A stretch of 64,000 nt of DNA from Caldilineaceae bacterium (GTDB lineage Bacteria > Chloroflexota > Anaerolineae > Caldilineales > Caldilineaceae). The position numbers and the translations under genes are program-made. Positions within the stretch are counted from its first letter, which is position 1. Every line of letters starts with the position of its first letter. Below the pieces are notes generated by a model that was given only the letters and a program-made list of their open reading frames with translations, was not told the origin of the DNA and made no database searches. Below are positions 53,801-62,340 of this stretch, piece after piece. The stretch lies in NCBI GenBank assembly GCA_022842065.1, contig JALHQH010000044.1:35718-99717 (forward strand), written 5' to 3'.

Positions 53801-54147
53801 ATGCCAAAGGCCAGCCGCAGGTCGCCGGTGAGAAAGGAGACTGCGGCCACTGATTGTTGCGAAAGGGGTGGATAGCTGGTCAACGTAAAGCCGGTGTACC
53901 AGCGCGGGTCCCAATGGTCAAACCAGCCCCGTGTCCAATGATCGGCAAAGAAGATGTGGACATAGGCATCGTAGGTATTGCGATAGGTGCCATAGATGCT
54001 GAGCACACCGTGGTAGAGCAGTGCCCCTAGCACGGCAACCAGCAGGCGTGGGTCAATTGACCAGCCCACCAATGTTTTGCTGTGCCGGGCTGCGCGCCGA
54101 CTTTCAGCCGTCAGTGGTGGCTCTGGGATTTCAGAAGAAACTTGCAT
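50815..54147 (-). CDS. PTPS-related (PF10131-type) large membrane protein, copy 1
   Basis: 1110 aa. About 12-13 hydrophobic segments in the first 620 residues with the family opening GTYRNTYDAYVHIFFADHWT, HWDPRWYTGFTLTSYPPLSQ and, later, TGAHHVTTLFGSVF. Then come an NTF2-like outer domain (YYDDLDFRRFQSAYSSLNPD) and two beta-rich domains near the end (RYSLVGELINKDVDPADLTV). The DAYxHIFFADHW loop resembles the acidic catalytic loop of GT-C transferases. The ATG at 54147 is preferred because it gives the same length as the divergent copy; longer in-frame starts would read into the shared promoter region. Stop and next start are adjacent (TAGATG). Confidence 0.78.
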   Translation of the reverse strand: MQVSSEIPEPPLTAESRRAARHSKTLVGWSIDPRLLVAVLGALLYHGVLSIYGTYRNTYDAYVHIFFADHWTRGWFDHWDPRWYTGFTLTSYPPLSQQSVAAVSFLTGDLRLAFGIVQASAMVLMTIGMYRFAQLWVSKEAAGWAAIWLVFSSAMAETIHVFGQLPTTYSLSMLLNALPFTYGWIVRGKGSFLAKCWALTAATTGAHHVTTLFGSVFITAPVLVLALVECFRTELGDEPGAHPRFVTRENWWALVMRRLRRVLWPVVRTGIFGVGTIILLLLVVFPYWAWSKGDPITQVSIPHASRDNFLVNLNAGLVFWLIPYGMMLFAMPYVFYKGFSTKAWPLAASIALLAFLGTGGTTPFPKMLLGGAFDVLTLDRFTLWASILMLPLAGEYIVSLLHGNLARWLQAQFGVLVQRGMVVFTILGLVLCSIFVVNLTQFRKFQPAPIDMQPIVTFLQKDEHWRWRYMTMGFGDQMAWLSAQTTAAQIDGNYHSARRLPEMTTTPVERLEGAKFSGIPGLGSLQQFINVPDKYNLKYIFSNDQFYDPLLFFYGWHRIQLLENGIAVWEREDIPVLPEELPRKEIPLYHRLMFGILPPLALVLSFIAVTAHYWQWPFLFIGEALGMRPRFERIYAQLARPAQWIWRVLDRWLLAASTMPSTGRGRAPRWQLYIHLLLRRFRRRMGTPSPSARQVRTAILVTVVVVTVAVVAVRIVSYFRDPLYLITTYYDDLDFRRFQSAYSSLNPDTRPAFDQYMLNMSVQGGLIASYSKLDSLHTKVLEADAEQMRVQVDTRYITALSYYTGTETLILTNHPAEGWRIEPAPIDIRIPPDQFLRRPTLDWLTISQRRTDSTVIDFTQVLDRPELQVLSARLVQHDNQRYSLVGELINKDVDPADLTVTGFIYDDQDNLLTKYNAGAAMMHKLFPGEITPFRVDFEGVAGLALDDTRGPIGFDPTAFWNFVVPEDAKLGRFDLFAKGVVTQRDLNRDVGIQGVRVETSADGYLLKGTLINSGVIEAVIPNLLVTFYDEAGQVVWVDQYFVPQSVRPQRSTTFTMPLTSRGEITPLDLPGGAADTLGDQAGVRADWISVPAQMGYAYLRVSVNYFTGVN

Positions 54148-54299
54148 CGGTTTCAATAAACGCTTGCGCCCTGCGCGAACCTGAAAAAATGCTGACAAAA
54201 GGATGTTATGATCTAGTAAGGATTTTAGTCTTACTCTTCCACTACAATCAATGGGCAAAATTACGTAAGCTGTCAGTCAAAAAAGTTAGTTTGCTGAAA

Positions 54300-57200
54300 A
54301 TGACGATTCAGAGTGAAAGTTGGGGCCAAAGTGCAGCCCATTTGGAAAAACGCACCATTGAAATTTGGATCCCACAACGCCCGCTGCTGATTGTTGCGTT
54401 GCTTGGCGTCCTGGTGATCCACGGTGGCCTTGCCCTCTACGGCAGCTACGCCAACACCTATGATGCGTACATCCACATGTTCTTTGCTGATCATTGGCGC
54501 ATTAGCTGGTTTGATCACTGGGAGCCACGCTGGTACACCGGCTTCACGATGACCAGCTACCCGCCGCTTTCGCACCAGAGCGTGGCCCTCCTCTCGTTGC
54601 TGACCGGTGATCTGCGAACTGCGTTTGTCATGGTGCAAACCACGGCTATGTTGGTCTTAACGCTGGGTATGTATCGTTTTGCGCGGCTGTGGGTTGATGA
54701 AGAGGCGGCACAGTGGGCGGCCCTCTGGCTGATGCTCTCCTCGGCGGTGGCCGAGACGGTGCATGTCTTTGGCCAGTTACCGACCATTGTCTCGCTGGGT
54801 TTTCTGCTCAATGCCCTGCCCTATGTCTATCGCTGGGTGCGCGGTGGTCGTTACCGCGATCTAATCCGCGGCTGGGCCTTAATCGCGGCGACCACGGGCG
54901 CACACCATGTCACTACCCTCTTTGGCGCGGTCTTTATCATGGCCCCCGTGATCTTGCTGGCCCTGCTCCAACAGTGGCATACCCCGTTGCCGGACGAAGG
55001 AATGTTGCCCGCCCGGTACTGGACCGGCCAAAGTTGGCGCGCGCTTAGTGCCCATTACCTGCGCCGGGTCCTGGCCCCGGGTGTGCGGACCGCACTCTTT
55101 GGCATGGGGGCCATTGCGCTGCTCCTGCTCATCGTTTGGCCCTATTGGGCGTGGAGCCGGCTTGATCCGATCAGCCAGGTCCCGATTCCCCATGCCAGCC
55201 GCGACAACTTCCTGCTCAATCTTAATGCGGGGTTGATCTTCTGGTTAATTCCCTATGGCATGTTGATCGTGCTCATGCCTTACATTTTTTACAAAGGGCT
55301 CTTTGGCCGCGCTTGGCCGCTCACCGCCTCGATTGCGCTGCTGGCCCTCCTTGGCACCGGCGGTACGACGCCGATTCCCCGTTTGTTGCTGGGGGGTGCG
55401 TTTGAGATCTTAACTCTGGATCGCTATACGCTCTGGGCGGCCATGTTAATGTTGCCGCTGGCCGGTCGTTTTACCGTCAGCCTGAACCGCGGCATGGTGG
55501 GCCGCTGGCTGCAACTGCAATTTGGGCGGATCACCTGGCATGGTGTCCAACTAGGGCTGGCCGGTGGCCTGATCCTGGTCTTTGTCTTTACCGTGAGCCT
55601 GCCCCAATTTCGCCGCTTTCAGCCGCAACCGATTGATATGCAGCCGATAGTTAATTTTTTACAGAAAGATCAGCACGCCCGCTGGCGCTTTCTCACCCTC
55701 GGCTTTGGCGATCAGATGGCTTGGCTCTCGACCCAGACCAGCGCCACCCAAGTGGATGGCAACTATCACTCGGCCCGGCGCCTGCCGGAAATGACAACCA
55801 CCTCGGTCGAGCGTTTGGAAGGAGCCAAGTTCCGTGGCATCCCTGGCATTGGCTCCCTGCAACAATTCCTGACCGTGCCCGAGAAATACAACCTGAAATA
55901 TATCTTCTCAAATGACAGCTTCTATGACCCGTTGCTCTTTTTCTATGGCTGGCATCGGATCGGCAAGCTGGAAAATGACATTATGGTCTGGGAACGTGAG
56001 GATATTCCGGTGCTGCCGACGGTGTTGCCGCGCAAAGAGATTCCGATTTACCAGCGCATCATGTTTGGCATTCTGCCGTTGACTGCCCTGCTGGCTGCCC
56101 TGGTAACGACTACCAGCGATCAGTGGCTTTTGCCGCTGCGGCTGCTGGCTGAGGTCACCGGCGTTGAGGCGGCCTTGGTCACTGGCACCAACCGTTTTCG
56201 TGGCATTGGCCGCCGGTTATGGGGTTGGCTTGATCAGCATTTGCTGGCCACGGCCCAACCCCTCCCCAGTCAGGTGGACACCCCGGAACCACCCTGGCAA
56301 GCCCGCTTACGCCGCTACTGGCCACAACCGACCTATGCGCCCCGGCTGATTAGCGCGTCGACACGTCGCCGTCATGCCTTGCTCTTGCTGAGTACCTTGC
56401 TGCTGCTCCTTTTGGCCACCACGGCCTGGCTACGGTGGCAACGCAATACGCCTCAGCAGGTTGTCACTGCCTATTACGATGATATCGACTTTAAACGTTT
56501 CAATGCGGCCTATGCGCGCTTGAATCCGGCCACGCGCCCTGATTTTGAGACCTTTATGTTACACTTATCGGTGCAAGGTGGCTTGCTCTCTTCCTACAGT
56601 AAACTTGATACACTGACCACCGTGACGACGGCTGCGGAAGCAAATCATCAGGAATTGCAGGTCACTGCCCGCTATATCACTGCCCTGTCGTATTATACCG
56701 ATACGCTGACGCTTGATCTGACCCGCAACGCCGGTCAGTGGACGATTGAATTGCCCGCCGCTGATGTGAGTGTGCCGCCTGATCAATTTTTGCGCAGCGC
56801 CGAGGTCAACTGGCTGGCGCAGGGTCGCCGGCGGATTACGGATGACAACAGTCGTTTTCTTGATCTCATCGACCGGCCTGAGTTGACTGTGCTTTCGACG
56901 CGCCTGGTGCAACGACCCGGTGGGAAATACAGTCTGGTTGGCGAATTGCTCAACAACGATGTGGACCCGGCGGATGTGTCGGTCAATGGCAAGATCTATG
57001 ACAACGAGGGAAAAGTATTGACGTGGTATAATGCCGGTGACGCCATGATGCATAAGTTGCTGCCATTGGAAATAACGCCCTTCCGCATCGATTTTGAAGG
57101 GGTGGCCGGCAGCGCGCTCAGTGACGCCACTACCCTTGAGTTCAGCCCTGGGGCACGATGGGATTATCAATTGCCGGGCAACCGGGCGCTGGGCAACTAT

Positions 57201-57626
57201 GAAGTGACCGCCCGCGGCGTTGTCACCCAGCGCGATCTCTATCGGGGGGTGAGCGCGCAACAGTTGACCTTGGTGACAGGCGCAGATGGTGCGTTGCAAC
57301 TGCATGGCGAGTTAATCAATCACGATTTGCGCGAGGCCACGGTGCCTCATCTGCTGGTGACAATGTATAACGCGCAAGGGCAAGTCCTATGGGTTGATCA
57401 ACACTATCTGCCCCTGGCCATTCGTCCGCAGCGGACGCAGCCATTTGCGTTTACGCTGACACCAGCCGCCGACCTGCAAACGGTCAACGCCCCGGGCACG
57501 GTCTATACAAATTCGTTGCAAGCGGCCATTACGTTGGCCGCCCCACGACCCGACTTTATGCCCGTGCCGGCCGGCCATACCTATGCCTATCTGCGTGTCA
57601 CCACCAATTATTTTGTGGAGGAGTAA
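54300..57626 (+). CDS. PTPS-related (PF10131-type) large membrane protein, copy 2
   Basis: 1108 aa, full-length paralogue of copy 1: NTYDAYIHMFFADHWRISWF, WYTGFTMTSYPPLSHQS, TGAHHVTTLFGAVF, GRFLTLGFGDQMAW-type segments, the NTF2-like domain (YYDDIDFKRFNAAYARLNPA) and the terminal beta-rich domains. It runs in the opposite direction from copy 1, separated by only 152 bp, and is the first gene of the second operon. In-frame codons continue upstream to 54021, but that stretch is antisense to copy 1. The ATG at 54300 matches copy 1 in length. The two may form a heteromer or act on different acceptors. Confidence 0.78.
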   Translation: MTIQSESWGQSAAHLEKRTIEIWIPQRPLLIVALLGVLVIHGGLALYGSYANTYDAYIHMFFADHWRISWFDHWEPRWYTGFTMTSYPPLSHQSVALLSLLTGDLRTAFVMVQTTAMLVLTLGMYRFARLWVDEEAAQWAALWLMLSSAVAETVHVFGQLPTIVSLGFLLNALPYVYRWVRGGRYRDLIRGWALIAATTGAHHVTTLFGAVFIMAPVILLALLQQWHTPLPDEGMLPARYWTGQSWRALSAHYLRRVLAPGVRTALFGMGAIALLLLIVWPYWAWSRLDPISQVPIPHASRDNFLLNLNAGLIFWLIPYGMLIVLMPYIFYKGLFGRAWPLTASIALLALLGTGGTTPIPRLLLGGAFEILTLDRYTLWAAMLMLPLAGRFTVSLNRGMVGRWLQLQFGRITWHGVQLGLAGGLILVFVFTVSLPQFRRFQPQPIDMQPIVNFLQKDQHARWRFLTLGFGDQMAWLSTQTSATQVDGNYHSARRLPEMTTTSVERLEGAKFRGIPGIGSLQQFLTVPEKYNLKYIFSNDSFYDPLLFFYGWHRIGKLENDIMVWEREDIPVLPTVLPRKEIPIYQRIMFGILPLTALLAALVTTTSDQWLLPLRLLAEVTGVEAALVTGTNRFRGIGRRLWGWLDQHLLATAQPLPSQVDTPEPPWQARLRRYWPQPTYAPRLISASTRRRHALLLLSTLLLLLLATTAWLRWQRNTPQQVVTAYYDDIDFKRFNAAYARLNPATRPDFETFMLHLSVQGGLLSSYSKLDTLTTVTTAAEANHQELQVTARYITALSYYTDTLTLDLTRNAGQWTIELPAADVSVPPDQFLRSAEVNWLAQGRRRITDDNSRFLDLIDRPELTVLSTRLVQRPGGKYSLVGELLNNDVDPADVSVNGKIYDNEGKVLTWYNAGDAMMHKLLPLEITPFRIDFEGVAGSALSDATTLEFSPGARWDYQLPGNRALGNYEVTARGVVTQRDLYRGVSAQQLTLVTGADGALQLHGELINHDLREATVPHLLVTMYNAQGQVLWVDQHYLPLAIRPQRTQPFAFTLTPAADLQTVNAPGTVYTNSLQAAITLAAPRPDFMPVPAGHTYAYLRVTTNYFVEE

Positions 57627-57637
57627 GTTTTTCATCA

Positions 57638-58960
57638 ATGTGTAAGGCGGTAAGTCGTCTGTCCTTTTGGCTGTGGGCAGGCGTAATTGTGCTCAGCTTC
57701 GTTGCTTGCCGGCCGACGGCACTTTGGCGTATCGCTGACCCGCTACCCCCGACCGGGACCACGCCGGTTACCCTGCTGATGCAAGCCCCGATGACGATTG
57801 CCGCCGGCACGCTAGCCCACGTCAAGGTACGTACGGCGAATGGGGCCGGGGCAGTTGACCAGCCCGTGCGGCTGTTGATCATCGGTACCTACGGGACGAC
57901 TGTTCTGTCCGCATCGTTGGTGCAAGGGGGGGCAGATTTTGTGCTCGATGCCACGATCACCCGTTTTGCCGGCACGGTACAGTTACAGGCCAGCGTGGCT
58001 GATGCTGTCGCCACGACCGCGCTGCAGATTGTGCCAGGGCCACCGGTCGAGCCGCTCTTTACGCTGTTGGGGCCACGTTCGATCCCGGCTGATGGCCGCC
58101 ATTGGGCCATGGCCGTCACGTTGCCCCAAGATCGTTTTGCCAATGGGGTGGCCGATGGGACGGCGGTTACGCTGCAAATTCTGCATCCCGCCGCGCCGAC
58201 GTTGCGTCCACAGAACGAACAGGCCAATCGTGAGGTGCTGGTGACGGAAGCGACGCAACTGCTAGCCTGGGCACGCATTTACAGCCGGACCACTGCCGGG
58301 CGCCTTTATCTGGCGGCCACGGCCGGTGCGGCGCACAGCCTGCAACAGAGTCTGCTTGTGGTGCCAGGGCCACCCGCGCCCTTTACGATTGCGGCTGAAC
58401 CTTCGCCATTGACCGCTGATGGTGAACAGTTGATTACGGTGCAGAGCTCACCCTTGCTTGATGACTTTGGCAATCTGCTGCTCGATGGCACAGCGATCAC
58501 TTTTGTGGCCGAGGCAGAGGACGGCAGTCGCCGCACCATGCCTGCCCAACTGATTGCAGGCAGTGCCACCGTGCAATTACAAGCGCCCAATCGTCCTGGC
58601 CCCATCACCGTGCGTGCCTTTGTGCTTGATCGGGCGAGCCCACCGTTGCGCCTGGACTTTCGGGCCGGGCTGGCACCCGCGCCGATTGCGGTGGCGATCA
58701 CGATTGGCGACGAAGAAATACAGCTCCGTGCGGGGCCGCTGCTTGGGCTGCTGAACCAATATATCCCTGACGGCAGCGAAGTTACCTTTGCTGTGCAACG
58801 GTCGGGCACGGTTACGCAGACAATTAGCGCCAGAAGCGAAGCCGGCTTTGCCACCGCTCTTGTACGTCGCAATCGTCTGATTGCCGGTGCTTACAGCGTG
58901 CGTGTCAATGTGGGCGCGGGCGCGGGGGAAAGCACCTTTATCCTACCGGCACCACCGTAA
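57638..58960 (+). CDS. Ig-like (invasin/Big-type) lipoprotein, copy 2
   Basis: 440 aa with a compact signal peptide and lipobox (LSFWLWAGVIVLSFVAC), then four or so Ig-like domains, including RSIPADGRHWAMAVTLPQDR, RTTAGRLYLAATAGAAHS and SPLTADGEQLITVQSSPLLD. It parallels the protein at 49267 domain for domain and shows what that N-terminus looked like before the repeats. GGAGGAG overlaps the end of the previous gene, 14 bp before the ATG. It probably presents a surface scaffold for the glycan. Confidence 0.8.
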   Translation: MCKAVSRLSFWLWAGVIVLSFVACRPTALWRIADPLPPTGTTPVTLLMQAPMTIAAGTLAHVKVRTANGAGAVDQPVRLLIIGTYGTTVLSASLVQGGADFVLDATITRFAGTVQLQASVADAVATTALQIVPGPPVEPLFTLLGPRSIPADGRHWAMAVTLPQDRFANGVADGTAVTLQILHPAAPTLRPQNEQANREVLVTEATQLLAWARIYSRTTAGRLYLAATAGAAHSLQQSLLVVPGPPAPFTIAAEPSPLTADGEQLITVQSSPLLDDFGNLLLDGTAITFVAEAEDGSRRTMPAQLIAGSATVQLQAPNRPGPITVRAFVLDRASPPLRLDFRAGLAPAPIAVAITIGDEEIQLRAGPLLGLLNQYIPDGSEVTFAVQRSGTVTQTISARSEAGFATALVRRNRLIAGAYSVRVNVGAGAGESTFILPAPP

Positions 58961-59124
58961 CCTTGCCGCGGATTGATTGCATTTTATCGGAAAAGTCCGT
59001 AAAACCCAATTCTTCAGGTTTGGGATACAAGGGCTTACCGCCGTACTCGGCGGGTGAACGTAGTGAACTGACCTTTAGGTCGATAGTAAGCAACGCGTTA
59101 GAACAGATTTGCCAAACGGCGGAA

Positions 59125-59146
59125 ATGGTAGTACAATAACTACCAT
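59125..59146 (+). promoter_or_regulatory. Operator-promoter of the TnpB-associated RHH gene
   Basis: ATGGTAGT (59125-59132) and ACTACCAT (59139-59146) form a dyad with a 6-bp centre. The -10 TACAAT (59132-59137) lies inside, and the ATG at 59145 would be at or next to the transcription start (leaderless). A small dimeric RHH repressor is an obvious binder. Confidence 0.55.
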
Positions 59147-59339
59147 GATAAACAAGCGGCTAACCACACGCATCTGGGAAAAGACGGTTAAGAACTTGCG
59201 CATGATCTACGCATTAACCGGCGTAAGCATGGTTGAGATTCTTGACCGTCTTGTCGAACAAGAGCTAAAGCGCGTTCAACAAGAGCTAAAGCCCGATGAT
59301 GGCGAAACCCATACAAAGCATGATCCGAAAAGCCTTTAA
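59145..59339 (+). CDS. Small ribbon-helix-helix (CopG/Arc-type) protein linked to TnpB
   Basis: 64 aa. NKRLTTRIWEKTVKNLRMIY forms the strand and first helix, LTGVSMVEILDRLVEQELKR the turn and second helix, the classic RHH order, then a short acidic tail. Its end overlaps the TnpB gene by 44 bp in another frame, which couples expression. The palindrome at its promoter suggests autorepression, so TnpB and this protein would be kept low. Confidence 0.6.
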   Translation: MINKRLTTRIWEKTVKNLRMIYALTGVSMVEILDRLVEQELKRVQQELKPDDGETHTKHDPKSL

Positions 59340-60510
59340 GTACCGCATCTATCCCGATAGTGAGCAACAAGCGAAACTGGCAATTCAGTTTGGCTGTGTG
59401 CGCTTTGTCTATAACCACTACCGCGCGGCACGCGAAGGCTTTTACTACGATACTGGCATTGGCTTGAACTACAATGACTGCGCCACCGACTTGTCAGACA
59501 TCCTCAAGGTTGACTATCCCTGGTTGAAAGAAGCGGATAGCCAGACATTACAGCAGGCGTTGAAAGACCTTGACACAGCCTATCAACGTTTCTTCAAGGG
59601 CTTGGCGGACTACCCCAACTTCAAACGCAAGTTTGACAAGCAGTCTATCCGCTACCCGCAACGCTTTAAGTTTGCGCCCAAGGGGCACCCAAGCAAAATC
59701 TATCTGCCCAAGATAGGTTGGGTAAAAGTCGTGCGCCATCGGCGCCTTGAAGGGACGATGAAGAACTGCACCGTGTCGAAAACCAAGACCGGTCGCTACT
59801 TCGTCAGCATCCAATGCGAGATCGAGCACACTATACCGGGACAGAGATCGGGCAGTGTCGGCATTGATCTTGGCTTGAAGGATTTCGCCACCATCAATGA
59901 TGGCACTAAGACCGAAAAGATTGCTTGCCCTCAGCACTTGCGCAAAGCAGAGAACCTGCTGAAGATTCGCCAACGCCGTCTTTCCCGCAAGGTCAAGGGC
60001 GGCAACAGCCGAACCAAAGCTAAGCTTGTGGTAGCGTCTGCCCACGAGAAGATCACGAATCGACGCCGCGACTTTCACCACCAAATCAGCCGCGCCATTG
60101 TCGATAATTTTGGCAAGATCGGGCTTGAATCGCTGAATGTCACCGGTATGCTCAAGAATCATAAACTTGCCAAGTCCGTCAGCGACGCCGGTTGGTCGCA
60201 ATTTGTGACCTTTGTCGAATATAAGGCGGCATGGGCTGGTAGCGAAGTCACTAAGCATGATCGTTGGTTTGCTTCCTCTAAGACTTGCAACGACTGCGGC
60301 GCAGTCAACAAAGTGCTGAAACTTTCAGACCGCACTTGGGTCTGTCAAACGTGTGGCGTCATCCATGATCGTGATGAGAACGCCGCCAAAAATCTAAGAC
60401 CGAGTACCGTAGGAACTACGGGAATTAACGCCGTGGGAGACATGAGTAGTGTAGTAATGCGCTCAGCCTCGGAAAAGTTCAAGACTACTCTTGATGCCCA
60501 ACGGCTTTAG
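59296..60510 (+). CDS. tnpB: TnpB RNA-guided endonuclease (OrfB_IS605)
   Basis: 404 aa, full length. The RuvC-like catalytic residues are all present: D191 (VGIDLGLKDF), E278 (GLESLNV) and D360 (HDRDENAA), numbering close to that known for ISDra2 TnpB. The zinc ribbon is CNDCG (C331, C334) and CQTCG (C350, C353). The N-terminal helix-turn (KAFKYRIYP) and the arginine-rich stretch (RQRRLSRKVKGGNSRTKAK) are normal. ATG codons at 59296 and 59323 are possible. TnpB uses the transcript of the right end to cut DNA at empty sites, favouring element retention. Confidence 0.92.
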   Translation: MMAKPIQSMIRKAFKYRIYPDSEQQAKLAIQFGCVRFVYNHYRAAREGFYYDTGIGLNYNDCATDLSDILKVDYPWLKEADSQTLQQALKDLDTAYQRFFKGLADYPNFKRKFDKQSIRYPQRFKFAPKGHPSKIYLPKIGWVKVVRHRRLEGTMKNCTVSKTKTGRYFVSIQCEIEHTIPGQRSGSVGIDLGLKDFATINDGTKTEKIACPQHLRKAENLLKIRQRRLSRKVKGGNSRTKAKLVVASAHEKITNRRRDFHHQISRAIVDNFGKIGLESLNVTGMLKNHKLAKSVSDAGWSQFVTFVEYKAAWAGSEVTKHDRWFASSKTCNDCGAVNKVLKLSDRTWVCQTCGVIHDRDENAAKNLRPSTVGTTGINAVGDMSSVVMRSASEKFKTTLDAQRL

Positions 60511-60525
60511 CCTTGGGTAGTTCAC
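60390..60525 (+). ncRNA. Probable TnpB guide RNA scaffold (omega-RNA/reRNA)
   Basis: The 3' end of tnpB and the right end fold into GAGTAGT/ACTACTC and CCCAA-CGGCTTTAGCC-TTGGG helices that end at AGTTCAC (60525), where TnpB scaffolds stop and the guide begins. The guide would then be the flank GTGTTGCGCTAAACAG (60526-60541). The start is uncertain. Confidence 0.5.
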
Positions 60526-60588
60526 GTGTTGCGCTAAACAGGCATAACGCCTAATCAAAACCAGCACCAAGCCAGCAGGGGAACGCAA

Positions 60589-62340
60589 ATTGAGCGGGTA
60601 AAGGTAAAGATCTGGTGGGTGCTCCTGGTGATCATGGCATTGCTGGGCATCGGCGCACTTTGGGCCCTCGGCACGCTGATGACCCGTTTGCAAAGCGGGG
60701 CAGACCCGGCCAGCGCACTCAACATCATTGCCAACGCGCCGCCAGATCTAGAAAAACGATTGGTCTGGCTGGCTGACCGGCCAGCCGCCGACCAACAACG
60801 GGCAATGGAGCCGAACACGCGTGAACAGATCACGGGTGCCTATTTGCGCGCCTGGACGCAGTGGAATATTGCCCTGGCCAGTGGTCAGCAGGTGGGGCTA
60901 ACCAGCTACTTTGCCGGCCCAGCGCTGGCGGGGGTAACCTACCAGGTGACGACCACGGTGGCTGCCGGCTGGACCTTGCAGCAGAATAACCTGCACCACG
61001 CCTTGGAATTGCATTTCTATGCCGACGACGGCTCGATTGTCGCCTTTACCGATCAAAATCTCCAGTTAGTGCAACATTTCCAGCGGTCCCAGGCCAATGG
61101 TCTAGCGGCGGAGGCTTTTGTGTCAGAGAGCAGCCATCGCTACGATGTGGTCATGTTACTGCAGGATGGCACCTGGCGCGTTTACCAGTGGCAGCGACTG
61201 GGCAATGCCGCGGCCACTACCACTGCCACGTGGATCGATCCTGCTGCCCCGCTGCCGCCACCTTCACCTACGTTGGCGACCGCTTTACCCAGCCTGCGCA
61301 ATGGTCAACTTTGGGTTGACAATGCCCCTTTTACGGTAGCCGGCATCAATTACTATCCCCAAGCCACCCCGTGGACTCACTTCTGGCCGGGGTACAATGG
61401 CACGCAGATTGACCAGGATCTGGCGCTGGTGCGTGCCCTGGGGCTCAATACGGTGCGCATCTTTATTTCCTATGCCGACTTTGGCGGTGCCCAAATCGAT
61501 CTGATCAGGCGCGCCCAACTGGCCGACTTTCTTGCGCGCGCCCAGCAGGCCGGCCTCAAAGTAATTGTCACCCTCTTTGATCATCACACTGACCACCATC
61601 CCGCGACCTGGGCGGCGGATGCCCGTCATCTGGCCGGCTTGCTGCCCCACTTTGCCAACCACCCGGCGCTTCTCGCCTGGGACATTAAAAATGAACCGGA
61701 TCGTGATTATGCCGCCAATACGCAACCGCTGGTCGATGGGTGGCTACGTTTTGTGGCGCGCCATGTGCGCTGGCATGATCCCAACCACTTGCTCACCATC
61801 GGCTGGTCTACCCCCGAAGCAGCGACCGCCCTGACTGATCTGGTTGATTTTGTCTCCTTCCACTACTTTGCTGCGCCGGCCGACTATCGGGCACGGGTCC
61901 AAGCCTTGCAAGCGCGCGTGGGGGCGCAGCCAATCTTGCTGCAAGAGTTCACCTATTCAACGTGGAACTCGCCTTTCTTCCCTGGCCACACCGAGTCGGA
62001 GCAGGCGACTTACTACGCCGCCCTGCTCGGCCAGCATCGCCAAGTGCCCAGCCTTGGTTACCTGACGTGGACCCTCTATGATTTCGATCTCATTCCACTC
62101 GCCGAATTCCGCTATCCCTGGCAACGCGGCGCACAAGCACATATGGGGGTCATTCGCCGCGACGGCAGCTTCAAACCAGCCGCCGGCTTACTCCACCCGC
62201 AGGCGGATCTTGCCTACCCTGCCCTCACTTTTGCACAACGCTGGCTGAAACCTTTTTGGCTCACGCTGGCTGCTGCGCTCCTTGCGTTAGCGATCATCGG
62301 CCTCTATGCTACATATCGCCGTTGGCAGCGGTTGACTTAG
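60589..62340 (+). CDS. GH5-like glycosidase, membrane-bound, copy 2
   Basis: 573-583 aa. Paralogue of the protein at 47195: transmembrane helix, NTF2-like domain (REQITGAYLRAWTQWNIALA), GH5 core with LGLNTVRIFISYADFGG, acid/base in AWDIKNEPDRDY and nucleophile in LLQEFTYSTWNS, then a second transmembrane helix and a very short tail. The first ATG-type codon in frame is a GTG at 60619, but it would lose the charged residues before the helix. An ATT at 60589, eight bases after AGGGG, restores alignment with the paralogue and is taken here. Insertion of the TnpB element just upstream may have altered the original start. Confidence 0.82.
   Translation: MERVKVKIWWVLLVIMALLGIGALWALGTLMTRLQSGADPASALNIIANAPPDLEKRLVWLADRPAADQQRAMEPNTREQITGAYLRAWTQWNIALASGQQVGLTSYFAGPALAGVTYQVTTTVAAGWTLQQNNLHHALELHFYADDGSIVAFTDQNLQLVQHFQRSQANGLAAEAFVSESSHRYDVVMLLQDGTWRVYQWQRLGNAAATTTATWIDPAAPLPPPSPTLATALPSLRNGQLWVDNAPFTVAGINYYPQATPWTHFWPGYNGTQIDQDLALVRALGLNTVRIFISYADFGGAQIDLIRRAQLADFLARAQQAGLKVIVTLFDHHTDHHPATWAADARHLAGLLPHFANHPALLAWDIKNEPDRDYAANTQPLVDGWLRFVARHVRWHDPNHLLTIGWSTPEAATALTDLVDFVSFHYFAAPADYRARVQALQARVGAQPILLQEFTYSTWNSPFFPGHTESEQATYYAALLGQHRQVPSLGYLTWTLYDFDLIPLAEFRYPWQRGAQAHMGVIRRDGSFKPAAGLLHPQADLAYPALTFAQRWLKPFWLTLAAALLALAIIGLYATYRRWQRLT

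Larger units (their letters stand above)
58979..60525 (+). mobile_element. TnpB-only IS200/IS605-type element splitting the duplicated operon
   Basis: The element fills the space between the Ig-like gene and the GH5-like gene, genes that are fused by a 4-bp overlap in the other operon copy. The left side has hairpins (for example CCGCCG-TAC-TCGGCGG at 59040-59055) and a TTGAT at 58973-58977, the kind of target used by ISDra2-like elements. The right end reads GGCTTTAGCCTTGGGTAGTTCAC to 60525 (shown here only as landmark words GGCTTTAGCC and AGTTCAC). No TnpA transposase is present. The exact ends are inferred. Confidence 0.65.

Noticed and set aside
54148..54258. 37-codon N-terminal extension of PTPS-related copy 1 from a TTG
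   Set aside because: No ribosome site, non-ATG start, and it would fill the promoter gap.
54021..54299. 93-codon N-terminal extension of PTPS-related copy 2
   Set aside because: It is antisense to the start of copy 1 and across the shared promoter region; starting at 54300 gives equal lengths of the paralogues.
59548..60258. 236-codon frame antisense to tnpB
   Set aside because: Mirror frame of a conserved gene; no family recognised.
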